This document shows positions 1-11,220 of a stretch of 64,000 nucleotides of DNA, one piece after another. Position 1 is the first letter of the stretch. Each line of letters opens with the position of its first letter. The notes beneath the pieces are model-generated. The model saw nothing but the letters and a program-made list of their open reading frames with translations, was not told where the DNA came from and did not search any database. Position numbers and translations under genes: made by a program. Origin of the DNA: Panulirus ornatus (lineage: Eukaryota > Arthropoda > Malacostraca > Decapoda > Palinuridae); assembly GCF_036320965.1 (NCBI RefSeq), contig NC_092228.1:20993503-21057502 (forward strand), written 5' to 3'.

Positions 1-42
1 CAAAACAAACAAACAAACAAACAAACAAACAAAAAACAAAAC
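1..42. repeat. (CAAA)n microsatellite
   Basis: The window opens inside a run of CAAA units that ends in an A-rich stretch. It may be the end of a larger tract outside the window. Confidence 0.9.
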
Positions 43-261
43 TGAATTATCTATTGGTAGTAGATACGGAGACGTACTGGGCATGTCGCCCTCTTGGGAA
101 GGGATGCCATTTCTTTCACAGAAAACGGGTCAGGGGTAACTACTGTAAGTCGGGCCAGCACGGGCCACTGTCGCATCCACACGACCCACCAGCCTCACCA
201 GCTGACTGCATCGGTCACTCATCGTTTACCTCACCGGAGGAACAGTGATGGTGTACATTAA

Positions 262-1927
262 CTAGTGGCGAGCTATCGTAACTCGTGGGGGCTAACGTAA
301 CTCTCTTCAATGGCTACCGTAACTCTTCAGGGACTACCTTCACTCCTGACTGGCTACCGTAACTCTTAAACAGGCTACTGTAACTCGTGATTAGCTACAG
401 TATCTCGTGACTGGCTATCGTAACTCGTGACTGGCTATCGTAGCTCGCGAGTGGCTATCGTAATTCGTGACTGGCTGTCGCATCTCGTGACTGGCTATCG
501 TATCTCGTGACTGGCTATCGTAATTCGTGACTGGCTATCGTATCTCATGACTGGCTATCGTGACTCGTGACTGGCTATCGTATCTCGTGACTGGCTATCG
601 TGACTCGTGACTGGCTATCGTATCTCGTGACTGGCTATCGTAATTCGTGACTGGCTGTCGCATCTCGTGACTGGCTATCGTATCTCGTGACTGGCTATCG
701 TATCTCGTGGCTGGCTATCGTATCTCGTGACTGGCTATCGTATCTCGTGACTGGCTATCGTATCTCGTGACTGGCTATCGTAGCTCGCGAGTGGCTATCG
801 TAATTCGTGACTGGCTGTCGCATCTCGTGACTGGCTATCGTATCTCGTGACTGGCTATTGTATCTCGTGACTGGCTATCGTATCTCGTGACTGGCTATCG
901 TAACTCGTGACTGGCTATCGTATCTCGTGACTGGCTATCGCATCTCGTGACTGGCTATCGTATCTCTTGACTGGCTATCGTATCTCGTGACTGGCTATTG
1001 TATCTCGTGACTGGCTATCGTAATTCGTGACTGGCTGTCGCATCTCGTGACTGGCTATCGTATCTCGTGACTGGCTATCGTATCTCTTGACTGGCTATCG
1101 TATCTCGTGACTGGCTACCGTATCTCGTGACTGGCTATCGTAATTCGTGACTGGCTGTCGCATCTCGTGACTGGCTATCGTACCTCGTGACTGGCTATCG
1201 TATCTCTTGACTGGCTATCGTATCTCGTGACTGGCTATCGTATCTCGTGACTGGCTATCGTATCTCGTGATTGGCTATCGTATCTCGTGACTGGCTATTG
1301 TATCTCGTGACTGGCTATCGTATCTCGTGACTGGCTATCGTAACTCGTGACTGGCTATCGTATCTCGTGACTGGCTATCGTATCTCGTGACTGGCTATCG
1401 CATCTCGTGACTGGCTATCGTATCTCGTGACTGGCTATCGTAACTCGTGACTGGCTATCGTATCTCGTGACTGACTATCGTATCTCGTGACTGGCTATCG
1501 CATCTCGTGACTGGCTATCGTATCTCGTGACTGACTATCGTATCTCGTGACTGGCTATCGCATCTCGTGACTGGCTATCGTAATTCGTGACTGGCTGTCG
1601 CATCTCGTGACTGGCTATCGTATCTCGTGACTGGCTATCGTATCTCTTGACTGGCTATCGTATCTCGTGACTGACTATCGTATCTCGTGACTGACTATCG
1701 TATCTCGTGACTGGCTATCGCATCTCGTGACTGGCTATCGTATCTCGTGACTGGCTATCGTAACTCGTGACTGGCTATCGTATCTCGTGACTGACTATCG
1801 TATCTCGTGACTGGCTATCGTATCTCGTGACTGGCTATCGTATCTCGTGACTGGCTATCGCATCTCGTGACTGGCTATTGTATCTCGTGAGTGGCTATCG
1901 TATCTCGTGACTGGCTATCGTAACTCA
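262..1927. repeat. 20 bp tandem array, about 80 copies
   Basis: The unit is TATCTCGTGACTGGCTATCG. From about 381 to 1920 the period is exactly 20 with no insertion or deletion, so about 77 consecutive copies differ only by substitutions. Units before 381 are more diverged and shifted by one base. A two-unit variant with TAATTCGTGA followed by CTGGCTGTCG recurs at 461, 641, 801, 1021, 1141 and 1581, showing that multi-unit blocks were copied. No coding meaning is visible. Confidence 0.97.
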
Positions 1928-1996
1928 CCTCTGCCTTTTATGTTAAGGTGTTGATTGGCCACCTGACACAAGGCCTCTGATTGGTCCAGAGGCTTG

Positions 1997-2455
1997 ATTA
2001 TAGCAGCAGGAGCAGGAGCAGGAACAGCAGCAGAAGCAGTAGGAGGAGGATGAGCAGGAGCAGCAGCAAGAACACCAGCTGGAGGAGGAGGAGGAGGAGG
2101 AGGAGGAGGAGGAGGAGGAGGAGGAGGAGGAGGAGCAGGAGCAGCAGGAACAGCAACAGTAGCAGGAGGAGGAGCAAGAGCAGCAGCAAGAACAGCAGCA
2201 GGAGCAGGGGCAAAAGCAGGAACAGCAGCAGCAGCAGCAGTAGCAGGAGGAGCAGCAGTAGCAGTAGCAGGAGGAGGAGGAGCAGGAGCAGGAGCAGGAA
2301 CAGCAGCAGTAGCAGCAGTAGCAGGAGGAGCAGCAGTAGCAGTAGCAGGAGGAGGAGGAGGAGCAGGAGCAGGAGCAGGAACAGCAGCAGGAGCAGGAGC
2401 AGTAACAACAGCACTAGCAGCATCAGCAGGAGCAGCAGCAGCAGTACTGCTAACA
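1997..2455. repeat. (AGC/AGG)n trinucleotide low-complexity region
   Basis: Mixed AGC, AGG and ACA trinucleotides run for about 450 bases, with a pure GGA core near 2083-2134. The triplet period keeps frames open on both strands (Arg/Ser on plus, Ala/Pro or Leu on minus). No splice sites or flanking coding sequence support a real protein. Confidence 0.9.
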
Positions 2456-2499
2456 GCAGGGAGGAAGGGCCCAGCTCTGTGCCCTGGGAGCATACCTCT

Positions 2500-2750
2500 A
2501 TACCCAGAGAGCCCGACCTCTGTACCCTGGGGACGGGGCTCTGTGTCCAGGGGGGGCGGGGCTCTGTGTCCAGGGGGGACGGGGCTCTGTGCCCGGGAGG
2601 GAGGGGCTCTGTACCCAGGGGGGAAGGGCTCTGTACCCTGGATGGCGGGGCTCTGTACCCAGGGGGCGGGGCTATGGACTCAGGAGGCAAGGCTCTGTAT
2701 CCAGGGGGCGGGGTCTGTACCCTGGGGGTTGTGCTCTGTGTCCATAAGTG
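2500..2750. repeat. 22-23 bp G-rich minisatellite
   Basis: Units begin GGGGCTCTGT and carry CCAGGGGGG runs. Successive GGCT positions at 2537, 2560, 2583 and 2605 give a 22-23 bp period. About 11 diverged copies are seen, and G-rich sequence continues to about 2830. Four or more G-runs per unit group could form G-quadruplexes on the plus strand (inference). Confidence 0.85.
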
Positions 2751-2830
2751 GGTCGGAGGGGGGAGGGGGTGGTTCTCTAGGGGAGGGGGGGGAGAGGGGT
2801 GGCTCTGTACTCGGGGAGGCGGGGGATGAG

Positions 2831-3133
2831 CCCCCCGCCAGTGTTTACACTGTTTACCGGGGAGGTGAGTGGGCGTGGCAGGGCAAACAAAGCGTCATGC
2901 ACCCTAGACACGGGCTAACGAGGCAGTTAAGCTGTTAGCATCTCCCTGGACCAATGACCTCAGCTCACTCGGGTAGTTGACTGGGCAAGAGCCATGTTAT
3001 AACCAAACTGGCTAAGTCACCGCTGATCATAGAAAATGGCGACCGGTTACTGAACAGAATCATTTATCTAATTATTTTTTTTCCCTCGATTCGACTTAAA
3101 TGATGAAATAGATGGAGGTGGGAAGAGCTGTAC

Positions 3134-3136
<3 letters not shown>
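2831..3136. other. Unassigned spacer
   Basis: Single-copy-looking sequence between two repeats. No open frame with splice sites, no RNA gene and no recognised element is visible. Confidence 0.6.

Positions 3137-3214
<78 letters not shown>
3137..3214. repeat. (GA)n microsatellite
   Basis: A perfect GA dinucleotide run of about 39 units. Confidence 0.98.
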
Positions 3215-3218
<4 letters not shown>

Positions 3219-3339
3219 CCAGATTATGTAACTCGGATCTAAACTCTGCATAATAAATATATACCCAGGTTATGCAGTGTGCTCACCCCACGTCTACTGA
3301 CGCACAACTGAGTCTCTTGTCCATGTCACATTCTGTACT

Positions 3340-3610
3340 TGTTGTGGGTGTGTTTGTTGACAGGGGGGGGAGGGGGGTTTACCTTTTTTGTTTGTGGGAT
3401 ATGTGTCTTTGTTGTCAATTTGTGACTGACGCGGATGTGAGTCTGTTGTTGTTACGTGATGTCTGTGTGTTTGTTTGAGGGTCATGTGTGTTTGTTGTTC
3501 TTGCGTGTTGTTTGTGGGTGTTTGTTTGATCCTCGTGTCTTTGTTTGATGGTCATGTGTGTTTGTTGTCCTTGCGTGTTGTTTGTATTTGTCTCCATGTG
3601 TGTGTGTGTG

Positions 3611-3668
<58 letters not shown>

Positions 3669-3700
3669 TTGTTCTTGTGTGTGCTGGGTTACAGGTGTTT
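3340..3700. repeat. TTTGTTGT-rich 70 bp repeats with (TG)n core
   Basis: The phrase GTCATGTGTGTTTGTTGT occurs at 3481 and again 70 bp later, among further diverged TTTG/TGTG-rich copies. A near-perfect (TG)n run occupies about 3598-3667. The short open frames here are dinucleotide translations (VCVCV) and are not genes. Confidence 0.85.
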
Positions 3701-3878
3701 GTCGCTAATGTGTGTATGTTTGTTGTTCTCGCCGTTTCATTGTTCCGGCCTTTTATTTGTTAATGTTTATGTTAGCGTCCATCTACTTCATGAGATTTGA
3801 CAAGGTAGCTAACTGGACGATTACCCAATTGAGCTCTTGGTCGACTGATGAAATGATCAATCTAGGCTTGTCCCCTGT

Positions 3879-4335
3879 GGTCCACTGGGTTGATTAATGT
3901 GTTGGTTGAATGACTAAATGTATAATGCTTGGTCCACTGGGTTGATTAATGTATTGGTTGAATGACTAAATGTATAATGCTTGGTCCACTGGGTTGACTA
4001 ATGTATTGGTTGAATGATTAATTGTATAAGGATTGGTCCACTGGGTTGATTATTCAGTTGAATGATTAATTGTACAAGGTTTGGTCCACTAGGTTGATCA
4101 TTGTATTGGTTCAAAGATTAATTGTATAGGGATTGGTCTACTGTGTTGATTAATGTATTGGTTGAATGATTAATTGTATAATACTTGGCCCTCTAGGTTG
4201 ATTAATGTATTGGTTGAATGATTAACTGTATAAGGTTTGGTCCAGTAGGTTGATTACTTAATTAAATGATCAACTGTGTCAGGCTTGGTTCACTAGGTTG
4301 ATTATCGTATCAAGTTGATTAATCACTTGTATACG
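3879..4335. repeat. 52 bp tandem array, about 8-9 copies
   Basis: Units start GGTCCACTGGGTTGATTAAT at 3879, 3931, 3983 and 4035, exactly 52 bp apart. Later copies are more diverged and sometimes shorter. The array fades out near 4335 into about 220 bp of unremarkable AT-rich sequence. Confidence 0.92.
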
Positions 4336-4559
4336 GCTTGGTTTCTGGCCCAGATTTCATCAGTTTGCCAGCCTGTGTTTCTGGTCTGGTTAGTCAGGTG
4401 ATTAAACACTTTCTGAGGTGATTAGGTGGTTGAGATGGTTAGTGAGTTAATTGGGTAATTGATAGGGTGATCGGTGGCTTTCATTAGTTCCTAGTTAAGT
4501 GATTAGTGATTGACGAACTGTGTTAGTTAAGGATAAGTCTTTTTCCTAACTCCTTGAAT

Positions 4560-5520
4560 ACGACTGACATGATGGTACGACCCTTGAGTACCTCTCTACA
4601 AGACCATAGCATTTACCTCCCTCACCACCCCATCCAGAAAGAGATTAAACAGCCATAGTGACATCACACATCCTCGACGCACATCTACCTTCAACCTGGA
4701 ACTCTTCATTCTCCTCCCTTCCTACTTGCACACACGCTTGACTCCCTCGATGGAAACTCCTCACTGCTTCTATCAGCTGTCCTCCCACACCACATACTCG
4801 TAGCGCCACTCACAAAGCATCTCTGTCAACTCGATCGTAAGCTTTTTACTGGTGCAAAAATTTCCGTATATAAATTCTTCTGAGCATCTATAATACAAGT
4901 TATGCAAAGTAAACATCACCTCCACACATCCACTAACACTCCTAACCACAGTATACTCCCCCTAGTCTGATGCTCTGTACATGCCACCACCCTCTCAATC
5001 ACCACTACCCCATACATCTTACCAGCTACACTCAACACCTTATACCTCTGTAATTCAAACATTCACTTTCGTTCCCCTTGCCTTTATACAGTGACACTAT
5101 ACAGGCATTCTGCTAATCCTCAGGCACATATTGTCCATGTATACAGTGAAAATCCTGACTAACCAATCAACAACACTGTCATCTCTCTTCCTGAGACATT
5201 CAACTGTAATCCCATCCTTTTCAGCTACTTTGCCTCACTGCATCTTATGCAAGGCTTTCATTACCTCTTCTCTTTTCACCAAACCACTAGCCATGCCTCT
5301 GTCGCTCCATATCTCTCCATGTCCCACCTTACCATCATATACATTCAACAGTCCTTCCAAATACGTACCCTAACTCCTCTTCATCTCTTCGTTGCCTGTT
5401 ACCGCCTCTCACTCTGCTTCCGTAACTGTCGCTCCCTCACGCTATGCAACTCTTTCCAAAACATTTGCCCTCTTCTTCAACCCCTGCCCCCTCCTCTTCT
5501 TATGCTTATAATTATTTCTC
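4560..5520 (-). pseudogene. Decayed LINE reverse transcriptase copy (copy A)
   Basis: Read on the minus strand, this stretch is collinear with the better preserved copy at 37.8-38.7 kb. It runs from the segment just after that copy's truncated start (GGAAAGAGTTGCA near 5450), through the block equivalent to AGLDGIAVEF near 5200 and the block equivalent to AYDRVDRDALW near 4830, to the block equivalent to MSPWLFNLFMDGVVREV near 4620. Many substitutions, indels and stops are present, so it is an old dead copy. The FADD-containing part is missing at its 3' side. The element is a non-LTR retrotransposon of the same family as the copies at 30.2-32.1, 37.8-40.0 and 40.9-46.6 kb. Confidence 0.8.
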
Positions 5521-5644
5521 TTTTGCACTTAGTTCACTGTGGGTTATTCATATCTACAGATACTCGCACACACACTCATATGAAACACAGACAAACACAG
5601 ACAGGGAGCCAGGTAGCCACATATGCTCACACGCAAGCATGCAA

Positions 5645-5775
5645 AAATGACCCTGAGTCAGCATGGGCCCGCCCGGGGTCGGACCTGAATGGATTCGAAT
5701 TCTGTGCTCGTCAGTCGGCCCACAACCAATCCTAGGTGTTCATCATTCCCTCAGGGGTTAGTCGATAATTGGGTA
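5645..5775 (+). mobile_element. tRNA-like SINE fragment (pair of the 30.1 kb copy)
   Basis: The sequence contains GGATTCGAATTC, a degraded Pol III B-box. It is followed by CAGTCGGCCCACA, an AGGTGTTC segment, a CCCTCAGGGG segment and GTCGATAA. The same order of motifs occurs at 30103-30185, where the B-box GGTTCGAATCC is perfect. Two dispersed copies with a B-box suggest a tRNA-derived SINE family. The A-box is not convincing in either copy. Confidence 0.6.
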
Positions 5776-6690
5776 TCTCGCTTAGGCTGAGGGATGTATA
5801 ATTAGGTATCTGTAATTGCCAACTTGTACTGTACGGGGAGGGAGTTTTGCACTCGTGTGGCCGCATCCCATGTGAGTGTGTGTGTGTGTGTGTGTATCTA
5901 TATATGTGAAGGAGTCAAGACATGGTACATATATACAAGGTTAAGAGACGGGACAACACGAGCGTCAAACTCTCTCCCCGTAACACACACAGAGAAGAGA
6001 CAGATAAACACACACACGCTAAACGATTTATCCGAATTAACGGATACGAGTTGCAAATCCCCGGATAACACCGGATCGCAACAATGAAGCAATACCATCC
6101 GAAACCCTACCTCCACACTGGGGCAATAAAGCCCTGTACTGGGATGACACGAGACGAATGTGTTAGTGGGTCAGGAGCGACGACGCTTGGTTCAGAGTCT
6201 CGAATGTCAAACGCTGACCATGACCTCTTCTTAAAGTTATTTCGGTATTGTTCTTCGGGTTTGGTTATGAATAATCGATAATTCTCCTAGGTGGTGATAA
6301 CCGAGATATTTATCGTCATTTACATCCCCTTCCCTCCCTCCCTTCGCCCATATTTCACCCCAATTGTGGTTTTTAGAAGATAATCATTCGTGAGGGAGGT
6401 GAGTAGCGTCCCTCCCCCGCTCGTACAGCGGCACAGCGCGCGCGTACGATACACCGCCACCGACAACAACAACAAGAGAGGATCGTCGTCGTACACGGCG
6501 GCGCAAGTTGACGAACCGGAGCCACTGGCTGGTCCCGTGTGTGCGATGGTATTTCCAGCGGTGCGGATCGGGGCGCAGACTCGTGAATATTTGAGAACCG
6601 TAGAAAAGGTCGCATAGCTGCTGACGTGGCCGCCCTGGATGTGGTAGTACCGCTGTAGTCGCGCTGGACCAGAGGGGTGGTACCTGAAGA
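5776..6690. other. Unassigned stretch
   Basis: Contains a short (TG)n near 5876-5897 and GC-rich sequence from 6400 onward that grades into the next array. No coding exon, RNA gene or recognised transposon is visible. Confidence 0.5.
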
Positions 6691-6694
6691 CGTG

Positions 6695-7290
6695 GTGCGC
6701 GGGACGTGTACCGTCAGTGGTACCACACGAGTGGCAACGGTACTAGATAGTGTGTGTGTGTTGTGTCTTGTACCGCAGACGAAAGGTGACGGTACTGGTA
6801 CGTGTGGTACGTGTACCACCGACGGTACGGAAGGTGACGGTACTGGTACGTGTGGTACGCGTACCGCCAACGGTGCGGAAGGCGACGGTACTGGTCGTGG
6901 GGTACGTGTACCGCCAACGGTGCGGAAGGCGACGGTACTGGTCGTGGGGTACGTGTACCGCCGACGGTACGGAAACAGACAGTACTGGTCTTGTGGTACG
7001 TGTACCACCGACGGTACGGAAGGTGACGGTACTGGTACGTGTGGTACGTGTACCGCCAACGGTACGGAAGGCGACGGTACCCGTGTGTGTGTGTGTGTGT
7101 GTTAGTACGCGTACCGTCGACGGTACGGAGGGTAACGGTGGTATTTAGTGTGTGGTACGCGTACCGCATAGCGGACAGGCGGTTACGGTACAAGTAATGT
7201 GGTACGTGTACCGCCAGCAGGAGGGACGGGCGGCAACGGTACTAGCCAGTGTGTGCGGTACGTGTACCGCCAACGGCAAGGTGGGAGGGA
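6695..7290. repeat. 47-48 bp array with palindromic GGTACGYGTACC core
   Basis: The 12-base core GGTACGTGTACC or GGTACGCGTACC starts at 6806, 6854, 6901, 6948, 6995 and 7043, giving a 47-48 bp period, with more diverged copies on both sides. Between cores lie ACGGTACGGAAGGYGACGG segments. About 10-12 copies. Similar open frames on both strands come from the core being self-complementary. Confidence 0.92.
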
Positions 7291-7312
7291 GGGGAGGGTC
7301 AGGTGAAGGCTG

Positions 7313-7402
7313 CGGGAGGAGGAGGAGGAGGAGGAGGAGGAGGAGGAGGAACAGGAGGAGGAGGAGCAGGAGGAGGAGGAGGAGGAGGAGGAGGAGGAGG
7401 AG
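7313..7402. repeat. (GGA)n microsatellite
   Basis: GGA triplet run with a few interruptions (ACA, GCA). Confidence 0.95.
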
Positions 7403-7504
7403 GGACGACCTGCGTTCAGTGGGTACGACAGCGAGTCCAGGGTACCTTCCCTCTCCTTCTCCCTCACTCCACCCAGATAGCAAACCCATCCCTCGCTCTC
7501 TTAC

Positions 7505-7505
<1 letters not shown>

Positions 7506-7583
<78 letters not shown>
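7506..7583. repeat. (GA)n microsatellite
   Basis: Perfect GA run of about 39 units. Confidence 0.98.
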
Positions 7584-7585
<2 letters not shown>

Positions 7586-7639
7586 GTCACAGACGTGAAG
7601 GCAGTCCAGCGTCTCGTCCTGCACTATCGTGAATGTTGT

Positions 7640-8812
7640 TGTGATCATATGAAGACGTGGACGACCTTGACCTGCAGGGGTCATCAAGCCGGTGCCCCCA
7701 CCTGACCTTGACCTGCAGGGGTCATCAAGCCGGTGCCCCCACCTGACCTTGACCTGCAGGGGTCATCAAGCTGGTGCCCCCACCTGACCTTGACCTGCAG
7801 GGGTCATCAAGCCGGTGCCCCATCTGACCTTGACCTGCAGGGGTCATCAAACTGGTGCCCCCACCTGACCTTGACCTGCAGGGGTCATCAAGCCGGTGCC
7901 TCCACCTGACCTTGACCTGCAGGGGTCATCAAGCCGGTGCCCCATCTGACCTTGACCTGCAGGGGTCATCAAACTGGTGCCCCACCTGACCTTGACCTGC
8001 AGGGGTCATCAAGCCGGTGCCCCCACCTGACCTTGACCTGCAGGGGTCATCAAGCCGGTGCCTCCACCTGACCTTGACCTGCAGGGGTCATTAAGCCGGT
8101 GCCCCCACCTGACCTTGACCTGCAGGGGTCATCAAGCCGGTGCCTCCACCTGACCTTGACCTGCAGGGGTCATTAAGCCGGTGCCTCCACCTGGCCTTGA
8201 CCTGCAGGGGTCATTAAGCCGGTGCCCCCACCTGACCTTGACCTGCAGGGGTCATTAAGCCGGTGCCTCCACCTGACCTTGACCTGCAGGGGTCATTAAG
8301 CCGGTGCCCCCACCTGACCTTGACCTGCAGGGGTCATCAAGCTGGTGCCTCCACCTGACCTTGACCTGCAGGGGTCATTAAGCCGGTGCCTCCACCTGGC
8401 CTTGACCTGCAGGGGTCATTAAGCCGGTGCCCCCACCTGACCTTGACCTGCAGGGGTCATTAAGCCGGTGCCTCCACCTGGCCTTGACCTGCAGGGGTCA
8501 TCAAGCTGGTGCCTCCACCTGACCTTGACCTGCAGGGGTCATTAAGCCGGTGCCTCCACCTGGCCTTGACCTGCAGGGGTCATTAAGCCGGTGCCCCCAC
8601 CTGACCTTGACCTGCAGGGGTCATCAAGCCGGTGCCTCCACCTGACCTTGACCTGCAGGGGTCATCAAGCTGGTGGCCCCACCTGACCTTGACCTGCAGG
8701 GGTCATCAAGCCGGTGCCTCCACCTGACCTTGACCTGCAGGGGTCATCAAGCCGGTGCCTCCACCTGACCTTGACCTGCAGAGGTCATTAAGAAGGTGCT
8801 ACCACCTGACCT
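7640..8812. repeat. 41 bp tandem array, about 28 copies
   Basis: Each unit reads CACCTGACCTTGACCTGCAG followed by GGGTCATCAAGCCGGTGCC. The phrase TCATCAAGC recurs at 7681 and 7722, a 41 bp period. Variants are CAAGCC/TAAGCC, CCCC/CTCC and GACC/GGCC. Most units contain TGACCTTGA, the complement of TCAAGGTCA, which is the consensus monomer site of NR5A/FTZ-F1 and ERR-type nuclear receptors. Neighbouring AGGTCA-like half sites are also present. Binding is inference. Confidence 0.97.
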
Positions 8813-8944
8813 TGACCTCGACCATCACAGGAACCTAACCATCAAAACTGACCATTATCTCACAATGATTTTCTTTTTGAAAAGCAAATGTTGAGACGTT
8901 AATCCCGTTTTCTTACACGAGGAAATCACTCTCGAATAAACCAT

Positions 8945-11205
8945 GTTGATTAATCACACATTACAAATGATCAATTACACATCACAAATGATTAATCACA
9001 TTACAAATGATCAATTACACATCACAAATGATTAATCACACATTACAAATGATCAATTACACATCACAAATGATTAATCACATTACAAATGATCAATTAC
9101 ACATCACAAATGATTAATCACACATTACAAATGATCAATTACACATCACGAATGATTAATCACATTAAAAATGATCAATCACACATCACAAATGATTAAT
9201 CACATTAAAAATGATCAATCATACATCACAAATGATTAATCACACATTACAAATGATCAATTACACATCCAAATGATTAATCACACATTACAAATGATCA
9301 ATTACACATCACAAATGATTAATCACACATTACAAATGATCAATTACACATCACAAATTATTAATCACACATTGCAAATGATCAATTACACATCACAAAT
9401 GATTAATCACACATTACAAATGATCAATTACACATCACAAATTATTAATCACACATTGCAAATGATCAATTACACATCACAAATGATTAATCCATTACAA
9501 ATGATCAATTACACATCACAAATGATTAATCACACATTACAAATGATCAATTACACATCACAAATGATTAATCACACATTACAAATGATCAATTACACAT
9601 CACAAATGATTAATCACACATTGCAAATGATCAATTACACATCACAAATGATTAATCACACATTACAAATGATCAATTACACATCACAAATTATTAATCA
9701 CACATTGCAAATGATCAATTACACATCACAAATGATTAATCCATTACAAATGATCAATTACACATCACAAATGATTAATCACACATTACAAATGATCAAT
9801 TACACATCACAAATGATTAATCACACATTACAAATGATCAATTACACATCACAAATGATTAATTACACATTACAAATGATCAATTACACATCACAAATGA
9901 TTAATCACACATTACAAATGATCAATTACACATCACAAATGATTAATCACACATTACAAATGATCAATCACACATCACAAATGATTAATTACATATCACA
10001 AATGATCAATTACACATCAAAAATGATCAACTACACATAAAAAATGGTTAATAACACATTACAAATGATCAATCACACATCACAAATGATTAATCACACA
10101 TTACAAATGATCAATTACACATCACAAATGATTAATCACATTACAAATGATCAATTACACATCACAAATGATTAATCACACATTACAAATGATCAATTAC
10201 ACATCACAAATGATTAATCACATTACAAATGATCAATTACACATCACAAATGATTAATCACACATTACAAATGATCAATTACACATCACGAATGATTAAT
10301 CACATTAAAAATGATCAATCACACATCACAAATGATTAATCACACATTACAAATGATCAATCATACATCACAAATGATTAATCACACATTACAAATTATC
10401 AATTACACATCACAAATGATTAATCCCACATTACAAATGATCAATTACACATCACAAATGATTAATCACACATTACAAATGATCAATTACACATCACAAA
10501 TTATTAATCACACATTGCAAATGATCAATTACACATCACAAATGATTAATCACACATTACAAATGATCAATTACACATCACAAATTATTAATCACACATT
10601 GCAAATGATCAATTACACATCACAAATGATTAATCCATTACAAATGATCAATTACACATCACAAATGATTAATCACACATTACAAATGATCAATTACACA
10701 TCCAAATGATTAATCACACATTACAAATGATCAATTACACATCACAAATGATTAATTACACATTACAAATGATCAATTACACATCACAAATGATTAATCA
10801 CACATTACAAATGATCAATTACACATCACAAATGATTAATCACACATTACAAATGATCAATCACACATCACAAATGATTAATTACATATCACAAATGATC
10901 AATTACACATCAAAAATGATCAACTACACATAAAAAATGGTTAATAACACATTACAAATGATCAATCACACATCACAAATGATTAATCACACATTACAAA
11001 TGATCAATTACACATCACAAATGATTAATCACATTACAAATGATCAATTACACATCACAAATGATTAATCACACATTACAAATGATCAATTACACATCAC
11101 AAATGATTAATCACATTACAAATGATCAATCACACATCAAAAATGATCAATCACACATTACAAATGATCAATTACACATCGCAAAAAATGATTAATACTC
11201 CAACT
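8945..11205. repeat. 42 bp AT-rich array (two 21 bp halves), about 53 copies
   Basis: The unit alternates ACAAATGATCAATTACACAT and CACAAATGATTAATCACACA-like halves. Occasional halves lose a few bases (CACATTACA instead of CACACATTACA). 42 bp is 14 codons, which keeps a plus-strand frame open for 255 codons at 9273-10040 (MINHTLQMINYTSQ repeats), but nothing supports expression. A longer-range duplication is visible: the phrase CAACTACACATAAAAAATGG occurs at 10028 and 10921, 893 bp apart. Confidence 0.97.
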
Positions 11206-11220
11206 TTCATCTGTTTACCA

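Noticed and set aside
54..248. 64-codon frame at the left edge
   Set aside because: No motif, splice sites or codon bias support it.
1915..2829. Arg/Ser-rich (SR-protein-like) and Leu- or Ala/Pro-rich frames
   Set aside because: AGC/AGG trinucleotide low complexity. It resembles an RS domain only by composition.
9273..10040. 255-codon MINHTLQ repeat frame
   Set aside because: The 42 bp period preserves the frame. It breaks wherever a unit loses bases and no coding context exists.
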